NCBI GenBank assembly: GCA_037074705.1
Contig: CM073593.1
Location: forward strand, 58,657,501-58,721,500
Length of the DNA stretch: 64,000 bases
Source: Zhengitettix transpicula
Taxonomy: Eukaryota; Arthropoda; Insecta; Orthoptera; Tetrigidae
Direction: 5' to 3'
In this document: positions 55,701-60,464 of the stretch, piece by piece
Layout: each line of letters begins with the position of its first letter
Numbering within the stretch: position 1 is the stretch's first letter
The notes under the pieces: generated by a model
What the model saw: the letters and a program-made list of their open reading frames with translations, nothing else
Databases searched by the model: none
What the model was told of the DNA's origin: nothing
Program-made: the position numbers and the translations under genes

Positions 55701-58700
55701 TTATAATTTATATAGCATTGTCAGTATTATTTTACACCTGACATAATTAATGCTATACGCAAATCTAGACAAAATTATTGGATGAAAATCAACACGAGGC
55801 AACGTTTGGCAAACTGTTGCTTTCTTCAGGTGTACGGTAGCTTGAAATTTTTTATATTCGCGCAGCACAGTCCTAGAGACGTAACCTAAAGAAATTATAT
55901 GAATTTAATAAAAGTTACCTTTACAAAATATCGAGCATTGTTGTTTCTGAGTTCGTACATTAGAGCATTAGTTGGGGTGATTTAATATAATGCGGTTCGG
56001 ATAAAGTTATAGAATATTACTGGTATATTTGACTAAAATCTTTGTATTTCGAAAATAAAAAGAAATTTTGCAGATGACAGGTTGTTTATCAATGTGGAGT
56101 TTGATATTAGAAATGAGACCTGTTTTAATTAGGTTTTAGTTTTACAATCTGAGAAAACGTAAACCGGTTGAATTCAAAAAAGTTTCTAGTGTGGTATTTA
56201 TTTTTTACCTATAATTTTTTCTATTTGGCTACATAATTATTTGATTGACAGATTTTTTATAATTACATTTTCTTGAATAAAATATTGATTTCTCGTTTAA
56301 TGAATACGTAGTGAAGTGAAAATAAAGCGAAATAAGTTAAATAAATTTAATAGCTTTCCTCGATTTTAATGTAGTATGACTTGAATAATTACTGAGGATT
56401 AGAAGTAAAAACCATTCAGGTCAGCCTTCAAATTGTGTTCTTTATTAATTTTTTACAATAGCTTACGACATTGTCATATCCAACTTCTATATAATTCACT
56501 TAAAAATATATTTCTTCTTCCACTTGGTAATTTCTTGCCCAATTGCGTTCGCCAATATTAACTCAGAAAATTAGTTTCAGTATATATCCAGATAGAGGCA
56601 CATAATGTTGCGTAAAACAAATCTTCTGAAAACATAATTTGTTATATTTCATCTTAAAAAGGGTTTAAAATTATATAAATGCTTCTGGTAATAACAATGC
56701 ATTCAAAACTTTGCATTAGTCAGGTACGTGTGATAATGATGATTTATTTGTTTTCCTTTTTCAGGTGGAAACAGCAACCGGCGACCGAGCCTGGAGCGAC
56801 AGACCACGCTTTACGACCCTGATGACCAATACTACGCGGACGAGTATTATCCGCCACAAGACTCACAGCAGACAACTTTCAGGTAATTACAACTCATTTA
56901 ATGCCAAATGATATTTCATCTGGTGCAACGTCAAATAATGCTTGATAATATGCCAGAATTGTAGAAATATTTTCAACAAGAAACTTGAGCATAATTGGCA
57001 TAAATGTAAATTTCCAGTCACAAACTATTCCTCCATTTATTAATTCTTATGTCAAAGTCCTTAGACAGTTCTTATTATTGGATACAAATAGGACTTCGAT
57101 CACATGCACCATTACCGTTAAAAAAGATTCATTCATGAGAGACTAAAATGAATTATCATTCTTTAATTAGTTTTGTTAAATAATAATAAAATTAATATAA
57201 GGTTTAATTTTTTAAATGTTAATTGTAACGGAAAGTATTTTAAAACGAAGGAAATCGGTCACAGAAGAGATACCAAAATCCAGGGCTAGGTAGCCTTCTA
57301 TTGAAATTAAAACTACTGGTTCACTGAATTACTATTAATAAAATAATTGCATAAATACATAAAGCGATAATGTTTTTATAAAACTTGAACTAAACATCTA
57401 TGTTATCTCAGAATAGTTTTGTGCGCTTTTCGATTAAAAAAAATATATTATCACTGTAAAAGCACAAAATCTCTGTTGACATCACCAAAACATTACAAAA
57501 ACGTAAAAACTGTCAAAGTGGCATGACAATGCAATCTCCTGTAAAAAAGACGGACAAAACCCACAAAACTGTTTGCAAATTATTATTCCGGACAACGATA
57601 TCGGTTATAAAATTATTTGTAATTCCGATTCTCCAAACGAAAATTGCAACACCATGAAAATTCGACAACTAAACCAAACTAATATTCGAACTGCATCCAG
57701 CCAAAATATTTAAACGACTAACGTAGTCAAATTCATGTATATTCGTTGCTGCCCAAATCCGAATTAACCCATTAAAATAAGTAAACGACACCCTCAGTCA
57801 AAAATGTGTTGCTTCATTGCTCTCCAAACGACAATTCAGTCCTTTGCACCAGATGTCGTAAATATATCTGTATCAAACAGATATCTGTGGCCTAAACTAT
57901 ATACAAATATTTAGAACTTACGTAATTTTGAAAAATTAGAGTATCCCTATAAAAATTTGGAAACACAGAGGAGGCAATAATTTAATATTTTAATATTATG
58001 CAATATATTAAATAAAAACTGTACGTGTCTGAGAAATAGTAATTCGAAGTAGTCGTACGACTATGGAAAGGGGAAAAACAGCATGTTCCAATTAAGTATT
58101 ATGTAAAATAAAAACGTTATCCGAATATATTTGTTTCAATCTAGAAACACAGCCTTTCTTTTTTAAAATAAAGCTTTATTTTTATACTTTTATACTTTTT
58201 AATACATAAACGTTACTAAAATTCCTCGTGTTTGTTGATAAACTGCAAAGAACTGGATGCTCCATGTAAGTTTCGGAACTTGTAATGACCCTAGCGATAG
58301 GCTACAATCCGGAACTTACCCAATCGATCGAGTTCCTCCCGCGATTCAGTAAATTGTTTTTTGTTCATGTTTTCCGGGAAACATTTTAATACTTTTCTTC
58401 TATCGTACAGATAATTGTTCAATTACTTAGTAGATATCAAATAATTATTTAGAAGAATTTGCGAATTTTTTATTTAACTATAAAATTTTTCTTCCACATT
58501 GGCAGCCTGAGAACTGATAAAATAATTCATTCAGAACCGCAAGGTGGAAAGAACTGAGAACATGACAGAAAGGAAAATGGAGAGCTGATCACGCGTCTCG
58601 TCATTAAAAATACAAGATGTGCCAAGGAATTTGACAGTCTCGCTCTGTGTAAAGCTCCAAGGAATACACACTCGCTAAAATGCCGAAATATGTCCTTGAA

Positions 58701-60464
58701 ATGCTATCAAATAATAAAACTCCTACCTAAAAGTTTATCTCAAGTTCAGCGCAAGTTTATACCAGCCTTATAACAGTGAAATAATTCATATAGAATATAA
58801 AGTAAGTTTACAAATAGAGGTAAAGTAAAGAACTATTTGACGGTTGTGTGTAGTTTGAGTTGTAACCCGAAAAAAAAATTGCGGGAATTGAAAAATACAT
58901 AACGTTTAATTTTCCATAGTGTGTCTTCAGCGTTGTTCAAGAATGTGTTCCATTAAAGAAGTAGTTAAACAATCAGTTCACTAAATTAAGGCTGTTTACA
59001 CGGACAGTGTAGAGTAAATATAAAGTGATGTATCGTAGAAAATAACTGGTCAAGTAGATAAAAATACCATATTGCTCCAAAATTCGCTTCCGGAAATTTA
59101 ATTATAATGATTGAAATCTTTAGAAAGTTTGACAATATAATAAAAACGCAAAGTACGTTGCAAAAGTTAATTGGAAAATAGAACATAGAATATAAATTGA
59201 GAAACAATAAAATAGAATATTCCACATTTTTGAAAAAACAAATCTAACAAAATTCTTAAAAATTATACTTCTTACCGAATTATGAGATTTCGGTTAGAGA
59301 AAAATTCATATTTTAGTTTTATTCTTCATCAAATTCCAATAGTTAAGGTGAATTCGTAATGTACTAACATGGAAGATTTAATATTTCAATTTATCATTAA
59401 ATATTAACAATTTTGATTTACAATAGATTGCTTAGTGTTATTTTTAATTTAATTAATGAAAGGGTTCTCAGGTTATTAAGAGATAATATTCTTAATAAAA
59501 TGTATGGGAACGTTGTTATGAATTTAATATATCAATTAAGACTCCTAAACAGTTTCCCCCGAATTTTTATGCTTATTATTACTTCACCTGTATCAATATT
59601 TTTGCCTTGAAATTCAGTCTCAATAAATAATTTAAAATTCCATTTCTAATTTGTTTTATTTTTATTTTTCAAACCGTGTAGATTTCGGCCGATAATTTAG
59701 CTATTTTCATCAACGAAACTAAATTACAATTATATAAAAACATTTTCAATTTACAAATTTATACTGAAATAATTTGTGAACGTAAATATTGTTAATTGAA
59801 AATCATTTTTTTATAATTATTATTTTGTTTTTGTTTTTGAGGCCAAAAGCTGTGTTAAAATTAAAAAAAGTTATAACTTCTTAAATTATGTATTGAGATT
59901 GAAAAAAACCAGTGGGGTTCTATGACAAAAATATCAATTTTTAATGTTAGTCGGTTTATTGTGAAGTAAATATTTTATATTTTTAGAATAAAACTTTTAG
60001 TTCAGAAAACATGTTAAAAACCAAACAATTGTCAACTTTATTACGATTCTTTTATTGTAAAGTTATAATTAATTGGGTGTCTGTAAGAAGGGAATTTGTT
60101 ATAATTTTACATGAAAAGATAAGCCTAAAAATTATTGTTCCCATCCGGCGGTTATAATGATTAAAACAACAAAGCAAATGGTACTCCAGATTAAGTCTTT
60201 TCATTATCTATTCGTTCAAACAAGAAAACAATATTAATTTAAAACTGTTATACCGCTTTTTACCTTCTTCCAAAAGAAATCTATTTCGGAAGAAACGTTC
60301 TTGTGGACTTCCATTCAAATATGAACGCTATACTGAATACAAATAACACTTTAATTATGGTTCATCTGTTAATTACCTATTTTCTTGGTATGTTTCAGGG
60401 ACTACGACCAGTCGTACGGCGTGGACTACTACCCCAATGAAAGCTACCCCTATCAAGACGAGAG
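284..60464 (+). CDS. unc-13: unc-13 (Munc13) synaptic vesicle priming protein, internal part, 7 exons joined
   Basis: The coding join is 284..401, 33909..34032, 39886..40002, 42642..42888, 52106..52218, 56765..56882 and 60399..60464. It gives 300 full codons with one base before and two bases after, so the gene continues beyond both window edges. The product is recognised from the C2A-domain half in exons 1-2, the helix in exon 3 ([20 protein letters not shown]) and the linker stretch [17 protein letters not shown]. Known for the family: Unc-13 sits at the presynaptic active zone, where it opens syntaxin and drives SNARE assembly so that vesicles become release-ready. The C2A domain homodimerises and binds the RIM zinc finger. 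Only long isoforms carry this N-terminal region. Intron phases are 0, 1, 1, 2, 1, 2 and then 2 leaving the window. No stop codon or frameshift is seen in any exon, so this is an intact gene rather than a pseudogene. Exact isoform structure is not visible here. Confidence 0.95.
1050..1600. repeat. Diverged tandem-like repeat, unit about 130 bp
   Basis: Starting with a GTATGTATGTATG run, the block holds about three diverged units. Each contains a phrase like AAAATTTCAACCCCT, a G-rich segment (GGGGTGTGGGTGG or TTGGGGGTGAGGGG) and GAGTCAAAT followed by GGTTATGGAT or GGTAATGGAT. Two of the clearest shared points are GAGTCAAAT at about 1412 and 1542. Open frames across it (such as 1059-1310) are chance frames. 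The element class is not recognised. Confidence 0.6.
2074..2570 (+). mobile_element. Penelope-like retroelement remnant, copy A
   Basis: Codons at about 2302-2350 read [11 protein letters not shown], the same C-terminal end of the Penelope protein seen in copy B. The 3' tail follows: GTTGCGTTTTCGTCGC, the GACGCGTGCAGTTGTGTCGC stretch, then CACCTGAAAGGAC and GGATCCCAGAAACG. The right end (TATGTCTTAATTGACTATC, 2537-2555) is matched in inverted form at the left end (AGCCAATACAGACAA, 2086-2100). So a 5'-truncated copy begins with an inverted piece of its own 3' end. It is not functional. Confidence 0.7.
3223..3585. repeat. Large inverted repeat with a promoter-like motif set in each arm
   Basis: The left arm (about 3223-3386) is the reverse complement of the right arm (about 3429-3585), with a 42-bp spacer. 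The right arm reads outward as GGCGATCC, GGCCAATCAGG (CCAAT at 3448-3452), CACTATATATACC (TATATATA at 3466-3473), then CAAAGCGCCACACAGGCTGC and GAGAACAACGACC. The left arm has the mirror set (ATTGG 3365-3369, TATATATATA 3333-3342). The layout is that of two divergent RNA polymerase II promoters placed back to back. It could be the joined ends of two LTR-type or other elements. No protein is attached. Confidence 0.75.
5079..5372. repeat. 49-bp tandem repeat, six units
   Basis: Units start at 5079, 5128, 5177, 5226, 5275 and 5324, each exactly 49 bp apart, in the form GTTTTATACTGTTTAAATGG then CATTTATCTAGTTCAATCAG then AGTTATGCA. Copies differ by only a few bases, so the expansion is recent. 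The last unit is partial, and degenerate pieces of the same phrase (TTTTATCCTGTTTAAATCAG) continue to about 5530. Confidence 0.95.
7078..7815. repeat. Old interspersed element remnant with the GTACCCGGCGTTGCCC motif
   Basis: A left part begins ACTAGCTGTGTACCCGGCGT, a phrase met at the end of many invertebrate interspersed repeats (from memory, class not assigned). The right part at about 7560-7815 contains CACCCCATCCCCCACAG, CCAAGTTTCGTTGCACTC and ends TACATACAAATATACATCC then a T-run. A perfect CRE palindrome lies at 7601-7608. No open frame of note. Confidence 0.4.
8210..8695 (-). repeat. Interspersed family R1, copy 1 (near full length)
   Basis: Read on the - strand it starts GGTAACAGACTGCATGAGCG and continues through AATCCACGTGGTAGC, GCCCTGCACGGCAATTC and GCTGCGTCCCCA-type phrases, ending near the GCCGAGGTGCCTCGGC region. 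The other copies are at 13620, 16160, 22160, 23217 and 40788. No long open frame, polyA tail or inverted ends were seen, so its class is unknown. Several short open frames in the interval belong to the repeat and not to a gene. Confidence 0.75.
9742..9768. repeat. TA microsatellite
   Basis: A short TA dinucleotide run (ATATATATATATATAT followed by GTATGG) in otherwise plain intron. Confidence 0.8.
10211..10885 (+). mobile_element. Penelope-like retroelement, copy B, with GIY-YIG endonuclease fragment
   Basis: From about 10347 a degraded reading frame gives [16 protein letters not shown], then [20 protein letters not shown] and [11 protein letters not shown]. The GVY and YIG pair with the intervening cysteines is the GIY-YIG endonuclease signature of Penelope-like elements. 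After a frameshift the frame goes on as [18 protein letters not shown]-stop-NAKILDI and [11 protein letters not shown], the usual end of the Penelope protein. The tail has CACCTGAAGAAGGGG and GGATCCCAGAAAC. The left end (ATAGCCAAATACACACAAA, 10223-10241) is an inverted copy of the right end (TGTCTGTATTTGGCTATTT, 10858-10876). It lacks the reverse transcriptase and has a stop and a frameshift, so it is dead. Confidence 0.85.
13620..13850 (+). repeat. Interspersed family R1, copy 2 (partial, diverged)
   Basis: It shares the 3' half of R1: CTAGAGAAACATGCATTAAT, CTTGTCCCACTTCATTCCGA, GACGCAGCATTC and GGAGGCAGCTGGCTGAC. The 5' half is missing. Divergence is high, so it is an older insertion. Confidence 0.65.
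16155..16400 (+). repeat. Interspersed family R1, copy 3
   Basis: It starts ATCAGACAACATGAGGGTAA and reads through ATAGCATAGGAAGGGATTTG, GGGTCCCCGGACTATGG, ACCTGCATCAGGTAGC and TCTCCCACACCC, stopping near GGCGGAGAGTGGGGGCAAC. It is truncated before the near-palindrome found in copies 5 and 6. Confidence 0.75.
17890..18300. repeat. Inverted repeat, arms about 27 bp
   Basis: GTTTCTCTTTTTCAAAAATT followed by CTCTCT at 17904-17929 is the reverse complement of AGAGAGAATTTTTGAAAAAG plus AGAAAC at about 18271-18296. The right arm lies inside the R2 repeat copy listed next, so this may be a rearranged R2 end and not a separate element. Confidence 0.6.
17984..18610 (+). repeat. Interspersed family R2, copy 1 (about 600 bp)
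   Basis: It begins TTTTTACGCCTGAACCTGCC and matches, in the opposite direction, the sequence at 20160-20755. Shared phrases are CATCAACACTTTTGTTCGC, AAATTAATTGTAAAATT, TAGGCTAGAAGAAGATGG and TATAAATTC-ATTCACC. Copy 2 keeps an ATG-started frame of about 41 codons here ([15 protein letters not shown] onward). In copy 1 the same frame has a stop at codon 7 but keeps similar residues afterwards ([13 protein letters not shown]). A decayed coding region is therefore likely, but I cannot name the protein. Confidence 0.65.
18625..18752. repeat. Palindromic R2 fragments
   Basis: AATAAATCTACGTATATAAT, TCATACGTTAAA and GTTATAAA on the left mirror TTTATAACATTTAACGTATG, AAATTATATGCG and TAGATTTATT on the right, around a roughly 30-bp AT spacer. 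The right arm is also found in R2 copy 2 at about 20230-20290, so the palindrome was made from opposed R2 pieces. Confidence 0.65.
19060..19460. other. Intronic island of higher G+C, function unknown
   Basis: Roughly 400 bp stand out from the AT-rich surroundings, with many CpG (GCGGCGGCG, GATCGCGTTC, CTATCGCGAGG, CGCGGAACTCGGAACG). There is no conserved open frame. It is a candidate enhancer or unmethylated island in intron 1; the role is inferred from composition alone. Confidence 0.35.
20160..20755 (-). repeat. Interspersed family R2, copy 2 (opposed to copy 1)
   Basis: This is the reverse complement of the R2 family, sharing GGCTAGAAGAAGATGG and the TTTTTACGCCTCAACCTGCC start with copy 1 across about 600 bp. 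The two copies face each other across about 1.5 kb. On its - strand a 41-codon frame (MEVLAIEP, then [15 protein letters not shown]) is open before a TAG. The class of element is not recognised. Confidence 0.65.
22160..22360 (+). repeat. Interspersed family R1, copy 4 (5' half only)
   Basis: It starts GTTACAGACTACATGAGGGT and runs through GGTAGTATAGGAAGTGATTT, GGTAGCCAAGACAG, GGACCCCCGGGTAATGG and GGACAAACCCTAGAAAACCT. After this the similarity to R1 stops, so it is a 3'-truncated or recombined copy. Confidence 0.7.
23217..23610 (+). repeat. Interspersed family R1, copy 5
   Basis: It includes both halves of R1: GGTAATCCACATAG, ATTGAAAGGGGGATTGC, GGAGCCTACCCGGCAATTCG, AACCTGCATCAGGTTGG, CTTGTCCCACGTCC and the near-palindrome CTATTCCAATAGGAATAG at 23534-23551. 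Open frames on either strand (23343-23558, 23437-23703) are frames of the repeat. The - strand frame has the same residues ([14 protein letters not shown]) as frames in copies 1 and 6, which simply reflects shared DNA. Confidence 0.75.
23806..24010 (+). repeat. SINE-like element with tRNA-type B box
   Basis: GGATTCGATCC at 23866-23876 fits the RNA polymerase III B box, and a TAAGCTGCGTAGG stretch about 45 bases upstream could be the A box. Behind it comes ACCTGGCGCCGGTCCCAGCA, a phrase resembling the one after the other B box at 43308. No tRNA cloverleaf can be completed, so this is not called as a tRNA gene. Confidence 0.4.
25195..25415. other. Intronic island of higher G+C
   Basis: The region holds GAGGAACGTCGGATACCGGG, TTGCCGGGCGTGAACGG and GAGCGCGGCGGCACTGCC in a setting of AT-rich intron. 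Frames of 75 and 102 codons cross it on the - strand and one of 76 on the + strand, but none shows a recognisable domain. Confidence 0.25.
27170..27240. repeat. Compound CA/TA microsatellite
   Basis: ACGCCCACGCCCACGC, then a CA run, then a TA run of about 19 repeats. Likely length-variable between individuals. Confidence 0.95.
28698..28728. repeat. TA microsatellite
   Basis: A TA dinucleotide run of about 14 repeats in intron 1. Confidence 0.9.
31780..32110. other. Intronic island of higher G+C, 1.8 kb before exon 2
   Basis: Unique-looking sequence (CTTGAGCCTCGTGTTGAGAC, GGTGACCTTTGCCAGAGGCC, GTTCCCGCGGAAACGTC) of balanced composition without repeat similarity inside the window and without an open frame. 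A conserved non-coding element is possible. Confidence 0.3.
33374..33421. repeat. CA/TA microsatellite
   Basis: A short ACACATCACACACACACAT run followed by a TA run. Confidence 0.75.
33909..34032 (+). CDS. unc-13: unc-13 exon 2 of window: C-terminal strands of the C2A domain
   Basis: The exon lies 33.5 kb downstream of exon 1, after the acceptor CTGGAGCAG, and ends at donor GTACGTAC. It opens in phase 0 with [19 protein letters not shown], continues [20 protein letters not shown] and closes on PF plus one base. Joined to exon 1 this gives the continuous motif SNE-EGSGQW, the family's conserved turn before the last C2A strands. The run of identity to the known family (G-Q/E-W-L-L, GTK-P-T-H, D-RFELP) makes the call secure. 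The open frame extends on both sides into intron, but only this part is conserved and flanked by splice sites. Confidence 0.95.
35270..35640 (+). promoter_or_regulatory. G+C-rich intronic island, possible alternative promoter or first exon
   Basis: The region changes abruptly to high G+C (TGTCTGCGGCCGAGCTCTC, GCGAGAGGCGCTGCAGTCG, CCCCGGCGCCCCCACGACG). An ATG at 35573 in fair context is followed after 8 more bases by a donor-like GTATGG at 35584: M-P-D then two bases, phase 2. That phase does not fit exon 3, which needs phase 1; it would fit only exon 5 or exon 7. Long chance frames (147 codons from 35472) cross it without a recognisable domain. Evidence for a promoter is composition only. Confidence 0.25.
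36090..36315. mobile_element. Inverted pair of Penelope-type tails with hammerhead-like motif (pair 1)
   Basis: On the - strand 36145-36120 reads CTGATGAAGTCC, AAAATTAGCGG. On the + strand 36273-36297 reads ATGATGAAGTCTCAAACTAA then GGACGATAG. Both are preceded by CAACTATTG-TCAC, so the similarity extends at least 60 bp and the two copies face each other. The CTGATGA-stem-GA order resembles a hammerhead core (compare 41508-41752). No coding part remains. Confidence 0.6.
36350..36566. mobile_element. Penelope-like retroelement 3' ends in inverted arrangement, copy C
   Basis: The left half is on the - strand: AGATATCCAAATACAGACAA, then AACGTTTCTGGGAT and TTCTTCAGGTTCTAAGAAG. The right half is on the + strand: CAGCTGACGAGTGCAGTTC, TCTTAGCACCTGAAAAACTG and ACAAGGATCCCAGAA. 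They are the two orientations of the tail seen in copies A and B, joined head to head around 36485. Nothing of the protein part is left. Confidence 0.75.
37289..37345. repeat. CT-rich low-complexity tract
   Basis: Runs of CTCTCTCTCTCTG and similar on the + strand. Frames over it give Ser/Leu-rich peptides and are not genes. Confidence 0.75.
39886..40002 (+). CDS. unc-13: unc-13 exon 3 of window: amphipathic helix after C2A
   Basis: This 117-nt exon starts and ends in phase 1. The single G from exon 2 plus AT makes aspartate, giving [16 protein letters not shown]. The rest is a charged, leucine-spaced helix ([18 protein letters not shown], then [10 protein letters not shown]) with heptad-like spacing, equivalent to the helix that extends the C2A domain in Munc13. 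The donor is GTGAGTAC. The acceptor used (TTGGAACAG) has a poor pyrimidine tract, while a stronger-looking acceptor 45 nt upstream (CTTTCAG, ending at 39840) would bring in an immediate in-frame TGA. Because both borders are phase 1, the exon can be skipped without breaking the frame. Confidence 0.94.
40788..41340 (+). repeat. Interspersed family R1, copy 6 (longest)
   Basis: It starts GGTAACAGGCTACATAAGGG and covers all R1 phrases, including CTATTCCAATAGGAATAG at 41100-41117, then extends 3' through GAGGTGCCTCGGCTTGTGGG to a short internal direct repeat (TCTGCCTGCGAAAGAACATC and ACTGCCTGCGAAAGAATAAA). Frames of 102 and 109 codons lie wholly in the repeat. Confidence 0.75.
41508..41752. mobile_element. 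Inverted pair of Penelope-type tails with hammerhead-like core (pair 2)
   Basis: The - strand at 41580-41548 reads CTGACGA, A, GTCC, a 9-base loop, GGAC, GAAA, CGTC. That is the order of a hammerhead ribozyme core (CUGANGA, stem II, GAAA, stem III) with one extra A before stem II. The + strand at 41683-41716 carries a decayed second copy (CAGATGAAGTCACAAAATAG, GTACGAACCGTC). Both continue as CGTCGTAATTATGTAATTAT, so the arms are inverted copies of one tail. A strand completing stem III with a cleavage site was not found. Confidence 0.65.
42642..42888 (+). CDS. unc-13: unc-13 exon 4 of window: start of the linker
   Basis: This is the largest exon here (247 nt, enters in phase 1, leaves in phase 2). 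The T from exon 3 plus CG makes serine. It then reads [54 protein letters not shown] and on to a Y-K-E-Y-R end. The acceptor is TTGTGGCGCAG and the donor is AG|GTACCA. The exon is G+C-rich compared with its introns. The product is a hydrophilic, Ser/Asp/Tyr/Arg-rich segment with no hydrophobic core, so probably disordered. The first half is strongly conserved in insect Unc-13. Nine tyrosines fall in about 82 residues. Confidence 0.94.
42975..43097. mobile_element. Penelope-like retroelement end, copy D (foldback)
   Basis: The left arm AATAATAAGAAAGCCAAATA continues CAGACAAAATAAGTG. The right arm reads CTTATTTTGTCTGTATTTGG then CTATCTTTCTTATTATT. The arms are inverted copies of the Penelope 3' terminus, separated by about 50 bp with ATACAATGTTTCTGGCAACC (the AACGTTTCTGG tail). 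It is a minimal foldback made only of element ends. Confidence 0.8.
43265..43345 (+). repeat. SINE-like head with tRNA-type B box
   Basis: GGTTCAATTCC at 43308-43318 fits a B box, and GACTTGAGCCGTTGAACA about 35 bases upstream is a loose A-box match. CTCCCGGCGCCATCA follows. The spacing and missing acceptor stem argue against a functional tRNA. Confidence 0.35.
43560..43683. promoter_or_regulatory. Three perfect CRE palindromes
   Basis: TGACGTCA occurs at 43560-43567, 43571-43578 and 43676-43683. The first two are one helical turn apart (11 bp). This is the binding sequence of CREB/ATF bZIP factors. The third touches the left end of a Penelope tail fragment. Function as an intronic enhancer is inferred. 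Confidence 0.45.
43684..43765 (-). mobile_element. Penelope-like retroelement end, copy E (short)
   Basis: AACAGACAAAAATAAATGAT, then AAATACCACACAACATTTCTG, is the reverse complement of the tail terminus. CATCTCTGTATTTATTTTCAC follows as a decayed inverted partner. About 80 bp. Confidence 0.55.
44186..44922 (+). mobile_element. Internally deleted Merlin (ISXO2-like) DNA transposon
   Basis: Perfect 28-bp inverted ends at 44187-44214 and 44895-44922 begin GGTACTTGCGTATTAACGCC. The flanks carry an exact 8-bp direct repeat, AAATTGAG, at 44178-44185 and 44923-44930. An 8-9 bp target duplication and ends of this length fit the Merlin superfamily. Between the ends lie transposase remains (see the pseudogene entry) and, at 44817-44822, an AATAAA polyadenylation signal. 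Perfect ends and an intact duplication point to a young insertion that must have been moved by a full-length partner elsewhere. Confidence 0.88.
44287..44756 (+). pseudogene. Merlin-type transposase, frameshifted and lacking its catalytic core
   Basis: The first frame (from ATG 44311) gives [20 protein letters not shown] and a zinc-ribbon-like [21 protein letters not shown] second frame from 44535 gives [19 protein letters not shown] and [13 protein letters not shown], the helix-turn-helix region of ISXO2/IS1595-like transposases, then [13 protein letters not shown]. There the protein jumps straight to [13 protein letters not shown], which looks like the C-terminal WRQ region. The DDE catalytic domain between these points is deleted (junction near 44712-44716). 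The two parts are in different frames. So the protein could not cut DNA. In Merlin the enzyme excises and inserts the element by DDE chemistry. Confidence 0.82.
47612..47640. repeat. TA microsatellite
   Basis: TATATGTATATATATATATA and onward in intron 4. Confidence 0.85.
47856..48253. mobile_element. Foldback (hairpin) element flanked by a 15-bp direct repeat
   Basis: The left arm (about 47876-48030) reads GTTGATGAGCAAAAAA, GAGTCTCCAAGTTTTTAATT, GCTTTCAACTCTTTTGTTAT, CATCCTTCCTGTCCTATAAT and TTATTAGTACCTATA. The right arm (about 48100-48252) is its near-perfect reverse complement. The 70-bp centre includes CTATGTTGTTTATTCAACAA. ATTAATAATTCCATT occurs at 47841-47855 and again at 48254-48268, directly outside, so it looks like a target duplication. 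No open frame. The arms differ at very few places, so it is recent or kept uniform. Confidence 0.8.
48775..49035. other. G+C-rich island in intron 4
   Basis: A sharp change to about 60% G+C with dense CpG (GGCTCGGGGGAGGGGCCAAG, GCGTGCGCTAGGTCGACGTC, GAAGCGACGCGGCTTAG, GGTGTCGTCGGCGGAGCG). The frame at 48731-48919 ends in the island and has no family similarity that I recognise. It could be a regulatory island, an alternative exon region or a fragment of a foreign element. Confidence 0.35.
52106..52218 (+). CDS. unc-13: unc-13 exon 5 of window: tyrosine-rich linker
   Basis: This 113-nt exon follows acceptor TTGTATTTCAG and ends at donor GTAAAAAT. AG from exon 4 plus C makes serine, then [37 protein letters not shown] and one base of the next glycine codon. 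Six tyrosines occur among 37 residues. The segment ends in a basic patch (STKRSR). The phases (enters 2, leaves 1) fit both neighbours exactly. Surrounding intron is strongly AT-rich, so the exon stands out by base composition as well as by open frame. Confidence 0.92.
52219..56764 (+). other. unc-13 intron 5 of window (4.5 kb)
   Basis: From donor GTAAAAAT to acceptor CTTTTTCAG. It contains one short Penelope-type tail on the - strand at about 55775-55850. A modestly G+C-richer patch lies at 54560-54760 (GCAGGCCGGAAGAAGGGTGG). Everything else is plain AT-rich intron. Confidence 0.85.
55775..55850 (-). mobile_element. Penelope-type retroelement tail fragment
   Basis: Read on the - strand: CACCTGAAGAAAGCAACAGT, then TTGCCAAACGTTGCCTCGTG and TTGATTTTCATCC. 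CACCTGAAGAA followed about 20 bases later by AAACGTTG is the same tail pattern as in copies A-C (CACCTGAAGAA then GAAAC). Only the tail remains. Confidence 0.5.
56765..56882 (+). CDS. unc-13: unc-13 exon 6 of window: acidic tyrosine-rich linker
   Basis: The exon has a strong acceptor (TTTCCTTTTTCAG) and donor GTAATTAC. It enters in phase 1 (G plus GT makes glycine) and leaves in phase 2. It encodes [18 protein letters not shown], then [17 protein letters not shown] and TTF. The RRPSLE stretch has the arrangement of a basophilic kinase site (R-R-x-S). This is a motif match only. Five tyrosines, two of them in YY pairs, sit in an acidic setting. No folded-domain signature is visible. Confidence 0.92.
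56883..60398 (+). other. unc-13 intron 6 of window (3.5 kb)
   Basis: From donor GTAATTAC to acceptor ATGTTTCAG. The only recognised pieces are an A+C-rich, T-poor patch at about 57470-57860 and a Penelope-type tail at 59660-59715. Confidence 0.85.
59660..59715 (-). mobile_element. Penelope-type tail with hammerhead-like motif
   Basis: The - strand reads GTTGATGAAAATAGCTAAAT, TATCGGCCGAAATCTACACG and GTTTG, followed by A-rich sequence. TGATGA, a GGC..GCC-like stem and GAAA appear in hammerhead order. It is a degraded match. Confidence 0.4.
60399..60464 (+). CDS. unc-13: unc-13 exon 7 of window: short tyrosine-rich exon
   Basis: This 66-nt exon lies between acceptor TATGTTTCAG and donor GTTAGG. 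AG from exon 6 plus G makes arginine, then [20 protein letters not shown] and E, ending with two bases (AG) for the next exon. Six of 21 full codons are tyrosine. Both borders are phase 2, so it could be a cassette exon. The donor GTTAGG is weaker than the other donors here. The next exon was not found in the remaining 3.5 kb, so it should lie beyond position 64000. Confidence 0.88.
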
